A stretch of DNA of 64,000 nt from Pelobium manganitolerans. GTDB lineage: Bacteria; Bacteroidota; Bacteroidia; Sphingobacteriales; Sphingobacteriaceae. The translations under genes were made by a program, and so were the position numbers. The stretch is from positions 268,374 to 332,373 of the forward strand of contig NZ_MBTA01000025.1 of assembly GCF_003609575.1 (NCBI RefSeq), written 5' to 3'. The notes below the pieces were generated by a model, which saw only the letters and a program-made list of their open reading frames with translations, ran no database searches and was not told where the DNA came from. This document shows positions 1 through 15,248 of this stretch, piece after piece (positions within the stretch are counted from its first letter, which is position 1; each line of letters starts with the position of its first letter).

Positions 1-548
1 TCTGGATAGTTGGCAAACACACAACCGTAAAGATTTTTATCGGGCCGGTTAAAGAAACGTGCGATATCACTAAACTGCTTCCACGTTTTAGGCACCTGCA
101 AATCGTAGCCGTAAACGTTTTTAAAATGCTCTTGCTCAGCTTCGTCCTCAAACAAATCTTTGCGGTAAATTAAACATTCGGGGCCGTCATGAAAAGGTAA
201 GCCGTACGTTCCACCGTTTATTTGTTGCAATTTTAACAAAGAGTTGTGCCATCCATCCGGATAATTATCAGGTGAATTGTCTGCAATAAGCGGATTTAAA
301 TCCGCCACCGCATGTTTGTTAACGGCATCTAAAATCCAGTCGGTATTTAAGTGTGCAATATCCCAATAACCATCTTTTAACCCATTTTGGGTAATGGTTT
401 GGTAGTACAAATCGTGCAACTCAAAAGCCACCATTTCTACGGCAACATCTATTTTATATTCTTCTACAAAAGCATTCCAAAGCTTTTCTAACGCGCTTTC
501 AAAAGGTGCAAACTTGCGTACCGCAATCCTGAATTTTCTTTTGGCCAT
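1..548 (-). CDS. Signal-less extracellular solute-binding-like protein (3' end outside window)
   Basis: The reading frame opens with ATG at 548 and stays open to the window edge, giving about 182 residues. The protein resembles the N-terminal lobe of family 1 ABC solute-binding proteins: it starts directly with the first lobe strand (MAKRKFRIAV) and continues with a W-D-I-A-H-L-N-T-D stretch typical of the ligand cleft and an L-P-F-H-D-G segment. There is no signal peptide or lipobox, so it is probably cytoplasmic. It lies 1 nt downstream of a CoA-transferase stop and ends the visible part of the glycosidase operon. A second, only distantly similar binding protein lies at 2817-3971. A role in uptake is doubtful without export or a permease nearby. 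Confidence 0.7.
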   Translation of the reverse strand, partial: MAKRKFRIAVRKFAPFESALEKLWNAFVEEYKIDVAVEMVAFELHDLYYQTITQNGLKDGYWDIAHLNTDWILDAVNKHAVADLNPLIADNSPDNYPDGWHNSLLKLQQINGGTYGLPFHDGPECLIYRKDLFEDEAEQEHFKNVYGYDLQVPKTWKQFSDIARFFNRPDKNLYGCVFANYP

Positions 549-549
549 T

Positions 550-1686
550 TTAGTCGATAAATTCCTTGATAATTTTTTCGTTATCCTGCCCTAATTTAGG
601 CGAACCTTTATCAGCAATGAAACTTTCTCCGTCAATTTTTATCGGGCAACGCGTAGTTTTGTAGCGGTAACCGTCTTGCATTTGTACTTCCTGCACAAAA
701 TCCAGCACTTTAAATCCTTCTTGTGCAAACAATTGCTCGTAGTTTAAAACATCAGAACACCAAATATCTGCCGGCTCTAAAATATTAAGCCAGTACGCAG
801 TATCCTGCGTTTTAAGGTGCTTTGCCAAAACCTCTTTAATCTCGTTTCTCAATTCAAAACGGTTTTCGGGATAAGCCTGCAAAGCATCGCAAGCCAATAA
901 ATTCGCCAAAACCGGAATTTCGCCCATGGCTAAAGCCAGGTAACCATTTTTGGTTTCGTATATGCCGTAAGGTGCGCCTAAATACGCATTTGCGTTATTG
1001 CTTTTGCTACGTTGTGGCAACTCGCCACCATCGTTATAAAAGGTGGTGATGGTTTCAAACTGAAAATCAAAAGCCGACTCGAGCATGCTCACCTGTACCA
1101 AGGCGCCTGTTTGGTGCATAACTTTACGGTAAAGCGCTGCTAAAATTCCCTGTGCCAAATGTGCGCCGGCCAGCATATCAACAATGGAAAGCCCCATTGG
1201 CACCGGGCCATCGCCGTCATTTCCGTTGAGCCAAGTGAGTGCGGTTAAAGACTGCAACAGCAAATCTTGCCCGGGCATGGCTTTTAAAGTACCATTTGCG
1301 CCAAAGCCAGAGATTTCGCCATACACTACCTGCGGATTAATCGCTTTTACATCCTCATAACTTAAACCTACGCGCTCCATTACGCCAGGCCGAAAGTTAT
1401 GTAACACCACATCTGCCTTCGCCAAAAGCTTTTTTAGCTTGGCTAGCTCTTCGGGCTGCTTAAAATCTATAGCAAAAGATTCTTTATTGCGGTTGATGGT
1501 ATGAAAAACGGACGATTCGCCGTTCATAATTAAGTCTGAAGTATAAAGGGTGCGACAGATATCGCCGGTGCCCGGTTTTTCAATTTTGATGACGCGCGCC
1601 CCCAAATCGGCTAAACGTAAACTCGCCGACGGGCCAGATAAAAACTGGCTAAAATCTACTACTAAATAATCTTGAAGTGGCTTCAT
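550..1686 (-). CDS. CaiB/BaiF family (class III) CoA-transferase, copy A
   Basis: This 378-residue protein has the full length of class III CoA-transferases, which move CoA between carboxylic acids. The N-terminal Rossmann part reads F-L-S-G-P-S-A...L-A-D-L-G-A-R-V-I-K-I-E, the family hallmark. The H-N-F-R-P-G segment near residue 96 and Asp170 in G-L-S-I-V-D are also present; Asp170 aligns with the catalytic aspartate of formyl-CoA transferase. It follows copy B with no spacing and looks like a paralogue from duplication, so the two may form a heterodimer or act on related acids. The acid and CoA donor cannot be told from sequence. It is probably co-transcribed with the rhamnosidase operon. 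Confidence 0.88.
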   Translation of the reverse strand: MKPLQDYLVVDFSQFLSGPSASLRLADLGARVIKIEKPGTGDICRTLYTSDLIMNGESSVFHTINRNKESFAIDFKQPEELAKLKKLLAKADVVLHNFRPGVMERVGLSYEDVKAINPQVVYGEISGFGANGTLKAMPGQDLLLQSLTALTWLNGNDGDGPVPMGLSIVDMLAGAHLAQGILAALYRKVMHQTGALVQVSMLESAFDFQFETITTFYNDGGELPQRSKSNNANAYLGAPYGIYETKNGYLALAMGEIPVLANLLACDALQAYPENRFELRNEIKEVLAKHLKTQDTAYWLNILEPADIWCSDVLNYEQLFAQEGFKVLDFVQEVQMQDGYRYKTTRCPIKIDGESFIADKGSPKLGQDNEKIIKEFID

Positions 1687-2820
1687 CTAATTGTTTATTA
1701 AAGCGGCTAGGGTTTGGTTATGCTCGCCAACTTTGGGCGCCGATTTTTTACTGGTTAAAATTTCACCATCCAATTGTATTGGGCATCTGGTGGTCACCAA
1801 GCTATGGCCGGGTAAATCTAGCGTTTGCTTCATCTGCATCCCAAAATCAAATTTGTCTAAAGTTTCATAATCTAACACTTCGCCACACCACACACCTTTT
1901 GAACCTAACAAATTAAGCCAATGAGCGGTATCCTGGCCGCGTAGCTTTTGCGCTATCAGCTGGCGGATCTCATCGCGGTGCGAAAACCATGTTTTTGAAT
2001 CGGCGTAAGCAGAAAAATCTAAATCTAAAAGCTGGCCGATGTATAATAAATTGCCCATGGCTAGTGCCAAATAACCGTTTTGGGTTTGATAAACACCGTA
2101 CGGCGCACTTAAAAAAGCGTGTGCGCTGCCGTTAACATCTCCGCGCTCGGGGATTTGCCCGCCATCATTCAGGTAGGATGTAATGGCCTCAAACTGCACA
2201 TCCAAAACCGACTCCAGCAAGCTTACTTCTACCAAAACGCCTTTACCGGTTTTAGCCCGCTTTAACAGCGCTGCCAAAACACCTTGCACCAAATGGTTGC
2301 CACACATAATATCGGCAACGGAAAGCCCAAAAGGCACCGGCGCCTGACTTTTTTTACCGCTAAGCCAAGCCAAGCCGGAGAGCGACTGCACCAACAAATC
2401 TTGCCCCGGTTTACGCGCCCAAGGTCCTTTAGTGCCGTAACCGGTAACCATTCCGTATACGATTTTCGGGTTTATAGCTAAAACGTCTTGATAAGTGAGG
2501 CCTATTTTTTCCATCACGCCCGAGCGGAAATTATGCGTCATCACATCGGCTTTGGCAATCAGTTTTTTTACCAAAGCAACATCGTCTGCATTTTTTAAAT
2601 CTGCCGCAAAAGACTCTTTATTTCTGTTGATGGTATGAAAAAGCAAGCTGCTTTCGTCCACAAAAAGGTCTTTAATACTCAGCTGCCGGCAAGCTTCGCC
2701 TTTCACCGGTCGCTCAATTTTAATAACGCGGGCACCCAAATCTGCCAATTTTAAACCCGCAGACGGTCCGGCCAAAAACTGGCAAAATTCCAACACAACT
2801 AATCCTTCTAGTGGCCTCAT
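1687..2820 (-). CDS. CaiB/BaiF family (class III) CoA-transferase, copy B
   Basis: This 377-residue protein is clearly homologous to copy A along its whole length, including F-H-T-I-N-R-N-K-E-S-F near residue 61, H-N-F-R-S-G near residue 96 and the presumed catalytic Asp170 in G-L-S-V-A-D. The family transfers CoA between organic acids and usually works as interlaced dimers. The start overlaps the stop of the upstream solute-binding gene by 4 nt (ATGA), indicating translational coupling. Two adjacent paralogues flanked on each side by a binding-protein gene is a conspicuous symmetric arrangement. The substrate is unknown. Confidence 0.88.
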   Translation of the reverse strand: MRPLEGLVVLEFCQFLAGPSAGLKLADLGARVIKIERPVKGEACRQLSIKDLFVDESSLLFHTINRNKESFAADLKNADDVALVKKLIAKADVMTHNFRSGVMEKIGLTYQDVLAINPKIVYGMVTGYGTKGPWARKPGQDLLVQSLSGLAWLSGKKSQAPVPFGLSVADIMCGNHLVQGVLAALLKRAKTGKGVLVEVSLLESVLDVQFEAITSYLNDGGQIPERGDVNGSAHAFLSAPYGVYQTQNGYLALAMGNLLYIGQLLDLDFSAYADSKTWFSHRDEIRQLIAQKLRGQDTAHWLNLLGSKGVWCGEVLDYETLDKFDFGMQMKQTLDLPGHSLVTTRCPIQLDGEILTSKKSAPKVGEHNQTLAALINN

Positions 2821-3971
2821 GCAGTTTGTAAGTTTAAAGAATGATGATAAAGCTCATCTAGCTGGTTTAAAACGCTTTCCTCACTGCCACCGTTCATTAA
2901 ATAATTGCGCACAACGTCACCGGCATGATCCTGAAAATCCATGTGGCCAGAATAGCGCGGACGTAAAAATGCACGCTCTAACGCCGGCAAGGTATTTTTA
3001 AAATATTGATGCGTGTAAGCATTTATTTTTTCGCTAGTCCAAGCTTTTAAATGCCCCGGCTGCCCGCCATTATCTGTAAATAAATGCTCTTGCACGGTTG
3101 CCGAACCTGTAAATTGAGCGTATGCTACGGCTTCTGCCTGATGTTTGCAATACGCCGAAACCGCCAAACCGGTACCGCCCAAGGTGCTGCACATAGCTTT
3201 GCCATTTACGCTTACCAAATCGTAAAAATGGAGTACATTTTTAGCGTAGCCCTCGCGTGCGTAGTTAGAGTAGCCATAAGCAAAAGGGCAATAGGCAATA
3301 TCATTTGTATTTACCATAGCCTCATATACTTTTATTGGATTACGCTCAAAATTCTCGGGAGCAATATGGCTGGCCAGCTCTCTAAACATTTTTAGAGCTT
3401 TGACACCTGTTTCGACAGAAATTACGCGCTCTTCTGACTGGAAAGGCGCTTCGTCCAAACTGCAGCAGAACATATAAAAGCTCATCAGCAAATCAATAGG
3501 GATACCTGCAAAAGCCACCAGGCCCTTTTTTGTCAAAGCCAGCAAGTCATCAAAAGTTTGCGGAACGGTGAGACCATTTCTTTCTAAAATATCTAAACGT
3601 GCAGATGCAACGGGTGTTGCCGCATCAATTGGCAATGCCCAAAGCTTGTTTTTAAACACATAACTTTCATAAGATTTGCCCACCGAATTTGCTTGCTGAT
3701 CGGCAATGTAGCTTGCAGGCATAAAATCCGACAAAGGCAAAATCACCTCTGTTTGCGCACCAAATCCCGTCCACGGATGGTCTATCACCAACAAATCAAA
3801 ACGCTTTGCCAAATCTTCGATAGAGGCATCGGCGAAAGCCTGTAAACTTCTTTTTTCCCAGCTAATCTCCACATCGGGATAAAGTTCGCTGAACCGTTGC
3901 GCAGTGGCTACCATTGGCACAAGCCCCCTGCTATGGTTCCAAGTAATCCCCTTTAACTTTTTAATACTCAT
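2817..3971 (-). CDS. Signal-less extracellular solute-binding-like protein
   Basis: The 384-residue product has the two-lobe pattern of carbohydrate ABC solute-binding proteins (family 1): an N-terminal G-I-T-W-N-H-S-R-G strand-loop, F-D-L-L-V-I-D-H-P-W in the cleft, and the hinge-type segment G-G-T-G-L-A-V-S near residue 260. The N-terminus (MSIKKLKGITW) has no hydrophobic signal core, so the mature fold begins at the start codon and the protein should stay in the cytoplasm. It lies 5 nt downstream of the LacZ-like gene and overlaps the CoA-transferase gene. No permease or ATPase gene lies in the window. It may act as a ligand carrier or sensor rather than a transporter subunit; that is inference. 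Confidence 0.72.
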   Translation of the reverse strand: MSIKKLKGITWNHSRGLVPMVATAQRFSELYPDVEISWEKRSLQAFADASIEDLAKRFDLLVIDHPWTGFGAQTEVILPLSDFMPASYIADQQANSVGKSYESYVFKNKLWALPIDAATPVASARLDILERNGLTVPQTFDDLLALTKKGLVAFAGIPIDLLMSFYMFCCSLDEAPFQSEERVISVETGVKALKMFRELASHIAPENFERNPIKVYEAMVNTNDIAYCPFAYGYSNYAREGYAKNVLHFYDLVSVNGKAMCSTLGGTGLAVSAYCKHQAEAVAYAQFTGSATVQEHLFTDNGGQPGHLKAWTSEKINAYTHQYFKNTLPALERAFLRPRYSGHMDFQDHAGDVVRNYLMNGGSEESVLNQLDELYHHSLNLQTA

Positions 3972-3976
3972 TTATA

Positions 3977-9644
<5,668 letters not shown>

Positions 9645-9645
<1 letters not shown>

Positions 9646-10772
9646 TATTTACTTTCCTTGTTAAAAGGTAAAAATTGTATGTTGCTAGTTCCTAAATCTT
9701 TAGAAGTGGCTACTGCAATGCCCCTTTGGTCGTTTTGGTTAACGGCACAATAAAAATGGTAAACCACACCTTTATGTTTTAACACGTAAGATTTGTGTGC
9801 GTAAAGTGCATCATAATCTTTTGACGAGGCAATTAAGTTTTCTCCCTGCCAATCGGTCCAGTGAATTAAATCTTTTGATACTGCAAAACGGTTAAACGCT
9901 CCTTTTCTATCTTCCCAAAACGCCCCGAAATAAAACATCACGTAATTGCCGCCCATTTTTTGGATAACTGCATCTCCGGTAATCCCCACCGGATGGTGCA
10001 CCACAGGCTCTGTTTTAAAACGTTTCCAGTTTACCATATCGTCAGACACAGCCATGCCAATGCGCTCGTACCACCTGGTTTTTTTATTGTTAGCTAAAGA
10101 ATCGCCAACAGCATTGTAATACATCACAAAACGGTGACCGGTGAAACGCTCTTTATCTTCAATTACACTGCTTTTAAACAATTTATGGCGGTTCTCCCAC
10201 CAGCGCACATCAGCATCCAAAGACGATAAAACAGGTTTTGGCAAACGCTGCCACTCGTGCGCCACCCAAGGTTTATGCTTAGTAAAAGCCATCCCGATAG
10301 AAAGCGGCTCTACTTCATACCCGCGCTCTTTACCGCCAAAATACGACATCCAGTATTTACCATCGTATTTATTAAGCTTGTACTTACCGCCCCATTTCAT
10401 ATCTACCAAAGCGTTGTAGCCTGCTTTTTGGTTGGCATCCCAGACATCTTCATCAGAAAAAGAAAGTTGCTTGCCCTCGTTTTTCCAGTTTAACAAATCT
10501 TTACTGCTGGCCAGCCAGGTTTCGTAACCGCGCCCGTCGTAAATAAGATAACTCATATACCACTTTCCGCCTTTACGAAAAATTGTGGGGCAGTCCATCT
10601 TTTTATCATTGCTTTGCGGCACCATCACTAAACCGTATTTATAAGGCGTTTTCACTTCCTCGTAAATCTGTTGCATGGTTTCCGCATCAACTTGCTGTTG
10701 CGCCCGTGCGGGCAAGTAAAGCATCAGCAATAAAAGCAATGGGCTTAATTTTATCATCTTATTTTTCAGCAA
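9645..10772 (-). CDS. Exported five-bladed beta-propeller glycosidase (GH43/GH32-like clan)
   Basis: The 375-residue product has an N-terminal signal peptide with a leucine-rich core ending near A-R-A-Q. It also has the repeating blade pattern of five-bladed propeller glycosidases: D-C-P-T-I-F near residue 59, W-Y-M-S-Y, S-K-D-L-L-N-W, and a second G-N-Y-V-M-F-Y-F...S-K-D-L-I-H-W repeat. The propeller families (GH43, GH117, GH130, GH32) share this pattern, and I cannot name the exact family. The called start lies inside the end of the rhamnosidase gene (14 nt overlap). Met6 at 10757 would remove the overlap and is an equally good start. It probably acts after or before the rhamnosidase on the same side chain. 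Confidence 0.75.
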
Positions 10773-13527
10773 CTGTAAATGTATATTGTCCCGAACCTAT
10801 CTTAATTCCGCTTTTGCTGTTATTTATTGTCTCTCCGTCCATCGTGGCATCGCCCGAAGGTAAAATTACCTTTGCATCACAGCCGAAAGGCACTTCCACA
10901 TTTAGCGTAAAGCTTTTTCCGTCTTTTACCCAAGCACTTTTAATTTCACCGTAAGGCGATTTAAAGCTGGCTTCCGCCTGATTTACGCTCGGTACAAGTT
11001 GCGGGTTTATCTCGATTTGCTGAAAAGCCACGCTTCCCTCCGCTTGGCTGATGCCGGCCAAACCACTGTAAAACCACTCCATCAAATGCCCCAGCATAAG
11101 ATGGTTGTTTGAAACAGTAGGCAATGCCGCCCAGGATTCTGTTAACGCAGTGGCGCCCTTGGCAATTTGATAACCGTAGCCCGGCACATCAGAGCGGTTG
11201 TTCATTTTGTTAATCACGTCGGATCGCCCAGCTTCCTGCAAAACGCGTAGCACGTAACGGTAGCCGATATCGCCGGCTGTTAAGCTGTTGTTCCGCGCTT
11301 CAATGTCTTTAACCAAGTTATTGATTACCGCTTGGCGGTCGGCCTTATTTACCAAATCCATAAATACCGCCATGGCATTTGCCGCTTGGCTGCCAGTTGC
11401 GTATTGTTTGGTTTGTGCATCAAAAAACTTTGCGTTAAAAGCACTTCTTACCTTTTCGGCAATGGCCTGATATTTCTGAACATCGTCCGTTTTGCCTAAA
11501 TGCGCCGCTATTTTGCACATCAAAGTTAAATCGTAATACCACATGGCGGTGGCGGTTACTCCTTTTGGCGTTAACTGAGAAACTCCGGGCGGATTTGGCC
11601 CTAAATCGTACCAATCAGATAAACCTTTGTAATTAATATAATCAACAGACTCGGCTTGCAAATAGCTTAAATAATTAACCATCATCTGGTAATTGTCTTT
11701 TAAAACTTGGTCATCGCCATACCATTGGTAACTGTACCAAGGCACAATGATAGCGCTGCTTCCCCACTCTGGTGAATCCCGAAAAATATCGCCACCCCAT
11801 TTAAAGAAAACAAATTCGGGTGCAGTTTCTGGCACCAAACCGCTGCTCAATTGCGATGCACGCATATCGGCCATTGCTTTGTTTAACATAGGTGCAATGT
11901 GGTAATTTGCGTTTACCGAGTTGCCCATTAAATGCACCTGCTCTAACCAGCCCAACTTTTCGCGGTGCGGGCAATCCGTTAGCACGCTTGCCATATTACT
12001 TTTAATAGCCCAATCAATTAGTTTATAGGTTTGATTGTATAACTGGTTTGATGAAGAAAATGAGCCCGTTTTTGGTGCCGCGTTACGGGTGTGCAAACCC
12101 TTTAATTCTACAATTTGCACAGGTTTTCCGCCATCTTTCGGCATGTTACGCACTTCCAAGTAGCGGAATCCATAATAACTAAAACGTGGTTGCCAGGTTT
12201 CGCTCCCTTTTCCTTTTAATATATATTGGAAATAATATGGACGACCGGAGGCTCTTTGGTTGACGGTAAAATCCTTGTTGATTAGCTCGGCAGGATAAAT
12301 ACGCACCGTATCACCGGCGTTGCCTTTCAATTTTATAGCTATGATGCCCGAGAAATTCTGGCTTAAATCAAAACTGCTGGTTTGTGGATTAATATCTGCC
12401 AGTTTTTTTGCCTCAAAGGTTTCAAACACCTTTAAAGGCTCTTGTTGTTGTGCAATGAGTTTCGGCGGGCCGTCTGTTATTAAAACGCTTTTCCATTGGC
12501 TGCCATCAAAATTTGGTTTTGCCCAGTTTTTCTGTTCTAAACGCGCGTCATAATCCTCGCCTCCGTAAATGCTGCTAAAAGTTATAGGTCCTTTGGCTGT
12601 TTTCCAGCTTTCATCGCTAAAAATTTCTTCCACAGAACCGTCGGTATATTCTATCTTAAGCACGCAAATCAGTTTAGGCAAATCAAACATGGTTTTGGTT
12701 TTGCGGTAGCGCCCCTTCATTGGCGGCACAAAATAAAAACCGTTGCCTAGCATCACCCCAATGGCGTTATCGCCTTTTTTTAAAGCATCAGTAACATCAA
12801 AACCTACATATTGTGCTTCTTTGCTGTAGTTTGTCCAGCCGGCATCTAAAAAATGATCGCCTATTTTTGAGCCGTTTATCAAAAGCTCAAAATGGCCTAA
12901 GCCCGCAATTGCCATATTTGCATTACGGATTTTCTTTTCCGTTTTAAATGTTTTTCTGAACAATGGAAGCTGGTTGGCAAAGTTGGCCTTGTCTTTTTCG
13001 CCATCCGTAGGTAACGGATTTTTTAAACTGTCTGCCAATTTTTCGTCTGTAATCCACTTAGCACCCTTCCAATCTGTTTTGCTTAAAACGCCAGTGCTAA
13101 ATTTATTTGGCACGGACCATCCCGATACGTTTCCGCGGTTATCCTTAACGCGAACCCGCCAAACATAATTGGTGAGCGCTTGTAAAGCTGGTCCTTTATA
13201 TTTAACATTAATAGAGGAAGCATCGCTTTGCCAATTGCTATCCCACAAAAAAACGCCGCTTTTTAAATCTTTTATGCTTTTAGCAAACTGTAACTGGTAA
13301 GCTAGCTGTTTGCTGTTTTTTAAAGAAGACTTATTTATCCAGGCCAATTTTGGCTCACGAACATCTACTTCTGTGGCATGGCCACGATATTGTACGCTTA
13401 AATCTTCCACCGATAAATTTTGTGAAACAGCATTTTTCCCGAATGCTGTTAACAACAAAACCAGAAGGCAAAAAACTTGCGCTATTTTTTTTATGTTTCT
13501 TAAGGCGTAGCTCGGCATGATTTTCAT
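10759..13527 (-). CDS. Exported GH78 alpha-L-rhamnosidase
   Basis: This 922-residue protein has the GH78 domain order: signal sequence (hydrophobic core about 17-30), N-terminal Ig-like domain, beta-sandwich domains, an (alpha/alpha)6 catalytic barrel (about 485-830) and a C-terminal sandwich. The catalytic loop D518-C-P-H-R-E523 and Glu797 in L-T-E-S-W match the acidic residues known from Bacillus RhaB. The third conserved acid after G-W is shifted: this protein has L-E529-Q instead of the usual spacing to Asp. It is the promoter-proximal gene of the operon. It should cleave terminal alpha-L-rhamnose from pectin side chains or plant glycosides. Confidence 0.92.
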   Translation of the reverse strand: MKIMPSYALRNIKKIAQVFCLLVLLLTAFGKNAVSQNLSVEDLSVQYRGHATEVDVREPKLAWINKSSLKNSKQLAYQLQFAKSIKDLKSGVFLWDSNWQSDASSINVKYKGPALQALTNYVWRVRVKDNRGNVSGWSVPNKFSTGVLSKTDWKGAKWITDEKLADSLKNPLPTDGEKDKANFANQLPLFRKTFKTEKKIRNANMAIAGLGHFELLINGSKIGDHFLDAGWTNYSKEAQYVGFDVTDALKKGDNAIGVMLGNGFYFVPPMKGRYRKTKTMFDLPKLICVLKIEYTDGSVEEIFSDESWKTAKGPITFSSIYGGEDYDARLEQKNWAKPNFDGSQWKSVLITDGPPKLIAQQQEPLKVFETFEAKKLADINPQTSSFDLSQNFSGIIAIKLKGNAGDTVRIYPAELINKDFTVNQRASGRPYYFQYILKGKGSETWQPRFSYYGFRYLEVRNMPKDGGKPVQIVELKGLHTRNAAPKTGSFSSSNQLYNQTYKLIDWAIKSNMASVLTDCPHREKLGWLEQVHLMGNSVNANYHIAPMLNKAMADMRASQLSSGLVPETAPEFVFFKWGGDIFRDSPEWGSSAIIVPWYSYQWYGDDQVLKDNYQMMVNYLSYLQAESVDYINYKGLSDWYDLGPNPPGVSQLTPKGVTATAMWYYDLTLMCKIAAHLGKTDDVQKYQAIAEKVRSAFNAKFFDAQTKQYATGSQAANAMAVFMDLVNKADRQAVINNLVKDIEARNNSLTAGDIGYRYVLRVLQEAGRSDVINKMNNRSDVPGYGYQIAKGATALTESWAALPTVSNNHLMLGHLMEWFYSGLAGISQAEGSVAFQQIEINPQLVPSVNQAEASFKSPYGEIKSAWVKDGKSFTLNVEVPFGCDAKVILPSGDATMDGETINNSKSGIKIGSGQYTFTVAEK

Positions 13528-13762
13528 TCGTGCATCAAAATTACAAAACCAATTTAGGCTCTAACCGTATCTGTCTTATTATCCGAACCTTAAGAAAACT
13601 TTATCTATAAACCGATTGATTCTATGTGAAAAATTCAGGTTCGGTTTTGCATTAAGGCTTATTCAAATATAAATATAACATTTATATTTAAAAGAATAAA
13701 AGGGAATTTTGCTGAGGATGGGATGCGGTAAAACTGTGGGATATTATTATTTTTGATACAAA
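13528..13762. promoter_or_regulatory. Divergent control region between rhamnosidase operon and IclR gene
   Basis: A TAATTTTG box (13536-13543, minus strand) lies 9 nt before the rhamnosidase start, and a TATTTTTG box (13748-13755, plus strand) lies 7 nt before the IclR start. Both match the Bacteroidota -7 consensus TAnnTTTG, though neither has a well-placed TTG. Between them lie a perfect inverted repeat with 10-bp arms and a 5-nt spacer (13665-13689, arm AAATATAAAT) and a wider inverted pair CCGAACCT (13583-13590) / AGGTTCGG (13637-13644). These are plausible operators for the adjacent regulator. Confidence 0.55.
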
Positions 13763-14539
13763 ATGGAAACCGAAACAAAAACTAAATACCAAGCGCCCGC
13801 GCTAGAAAAAGGACTCGACATTCTTGAATATCTATCATCACAATCTGTACCGGTATCGCAAACAGAAATTGCCAGCAATTTAAACAAGAGCTCTAACGAG
13901 ATTTACCGTATGTTGGTATGTTTGGAAGACCGGGGCTACATCATCCGCGACCAAATATCATCTAAATATAAGCTGTCTTTAAAGCTTTATCATTTATCGC
14001 ACCAGCACTCTGTTGTTGATGAGTTGCGGACAGCCTCTATTCATTTAATGGAAGATTTAGCAAGTGAGGTGCGCGAAGCCTGCCACATGAGCATTATTTA
14101 CCACAATAAGGTGATGGTGATTTTGCACGCACGCAGTCCCGAGCCTATTGCGCTATCTATTGAGCAAGGCAACCTTTTCCCTATTGCTTTAACCGCATCT
14201 GGCAAAGTGCTTTTGGCCTATATGAAACCCGAGACCGCGAATGCCATCCTAAAAAAAGACCCGGATTATAAAACATTTACTGCCGAGCAAAAGCAGGCTT
14301 TTCAAGAAACGATAAAACAGATCCGCGAAAAGGGACACTTTTTAAAGGAGAGTGACTTTGCCGACGGTATTGTTGACGTTACAGTGCCTGTGGGCGATGA
14401 AAAAACTGGGGTAAACGCGTGTTTAACCATTTCGAGGTTGCATACCAAAAGCGCATCGCACAAAGAAAAAGACGAAGAACTGATTAAAGCGATGAAAAAA
14501 TATGCCCAAAAAATACAGAAGAAAATTGGTTTGATCTGA
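13763..14539 (+). CDS. IclR-family transcriptional regulator
   Basis: The protein is 258 residues, typical for the family. Residues about 10-75 form the winged helix-turn-helix (L-E-K-G-L-D-I-L-E-Y-L...S-Q-T-E-I-A...N-E-I-Y-R-M-L). Residues about 85-255 form the GAF-like effector domain, including A-L-T-A-S-G-K-V-L-L-A-Y and a F-A-D-G-I-V-D-V-T-V-P-V-G motif. IclR proteins sense small organic acids or sugar acids. It is transcribed away from the glycosidase/CoA-transferase operon, and candidate operators lie in the shared intergenic region. It therefore probably controls that operon, and an acid inducer would fit the CoA-transferases. Confidence 0.9.
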   Translation: METETKTKYQAPALEKGLDILEYLSSQSVPVSQTEIASNLNKSSNEIYRMLVCLEDRGYIIRDQISSKYKLSLKLYHLSHQHSVVDELRTASIHLMEDLASEVREACHMSIIYHNKVMVILHARSPEPIALSIEQGNLFPIALTASGKVLLAYMKPETANAILKKDPDYKTFTAEQKQAFQETIKQIREKGHFLKESDFADGIVDVTVPVGDEKTGVNACLTISRLHTKSASHKEKDEELIKAMKKYAQKIQKKIGLI

Positions 14540-14605
14540 TGTGATTGATGCGGAAGCAAAAAGCTATTCGTGATAATTTTCTAATTTAGCCATCAAAATC
14601 GTTTT

Positions 14606-15115
14606 ATGAGCTCGAAACAAATCCTAATTCTGGATGCAAATCAGATACAGCAAAAGATAAACCGTATTGCCTATCAAATTTTGGAAGACAATTTTGATGA
14701 AGAGGAAATTATTTTAGCCGGGGTAATTTCGCGCGGCTACCGCTTGGCTTTACGTATTGAGGCGGTGCTTTCGAAAATTTCGGACATTAAAATCAAGATT
14801 GTAAAGCTGGAACTTAACAAATCAAGCTCGAAACTGGAATCTTCTATAGACATCCCGGTTGAACAATGCGAAAACAAAGTGGTGATTTTGGTGGATGACG
14901 TTTTAAACAGCGGCCGCACCATTGCTTACGGCTTAGGCGTATTTTTAAACATCAGGCTTAAAAAATTGCGCTCGGTTGTTTTGGTAGACCGTAGCCATAA
15001 AAACTTCCCTGTAGCTACAGACTTTGTAGGTTTAGAGCTTTCCACCGTTTTAAAAGAACACGTATCTGTTGTTTTGGACGAGAATAACGAGGAAGACGCG
15101 GTTTATCTGCGGTAA
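14606..15115 (+). CDS. Phosphoribosyltransferase, PyrR/Hpt-like
   Basis: This 169-residue type I phosphoribosyltransferase carries the PRPP-binding loop V-I-L-V-D-D-V-L-N-S-G-R-T near residues 90-102 and an upstream G-V-I-S-R-G-Y-R-L-A flexible region. The pattern is closest to PyrR proteins, which bind uracil nucleotides and may have uracil phosphoribosyltransferase activity. Hypoxanthine-type members cannot be excluded. It stands alone between the IclR gene and smc, followed by a strong terminator, so no pathway context helps. Confidence 0.75.
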   Translation: MSSKQILILDANQIQQKINRIAYQILEDNFDEEEIILAGVISRGYRLALRIEAVLSKISDIKIKIVKLELNKSSSKLESSIDIPVEQCENKVVILVDDVLNSGRTIAYGLGVFLNIRLKKLRSVVLVDRSHKNFPVATDFVGLELSTVLKEHVSVVLDENNEEDAVYLR

Positions 15116-15138
15116 GCTTAACAAATAACAATATGAAG

Positions 15139-15160
15139 AAGGGCTTTTCGCCCTTTTTTT
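15139..15160 (+). terminator. Rho-independent terminator
   Basis: A six-base-pair stem AAGGGC/GCCCTT with a five-base loop is followed by a T-run, 24 nt after the phosphoribosyltransferase stop. Confidence 0.8.
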
Positions 15161-15248
15161 ATTTTGGGCCAGATTAAAGCGCTACCAATCTCACAAACGG
15201 TTTCATTAAAATTTCCTAATTTCAGCCTTCCATTTTTTTAGGGAGCGC

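Noticed and set aside
1677..2481. Plus-strand frames opposite the CoA-transferases and glycosidases
   Set aside because: They lie opposite well-supported genes and lack any conserved pattern.
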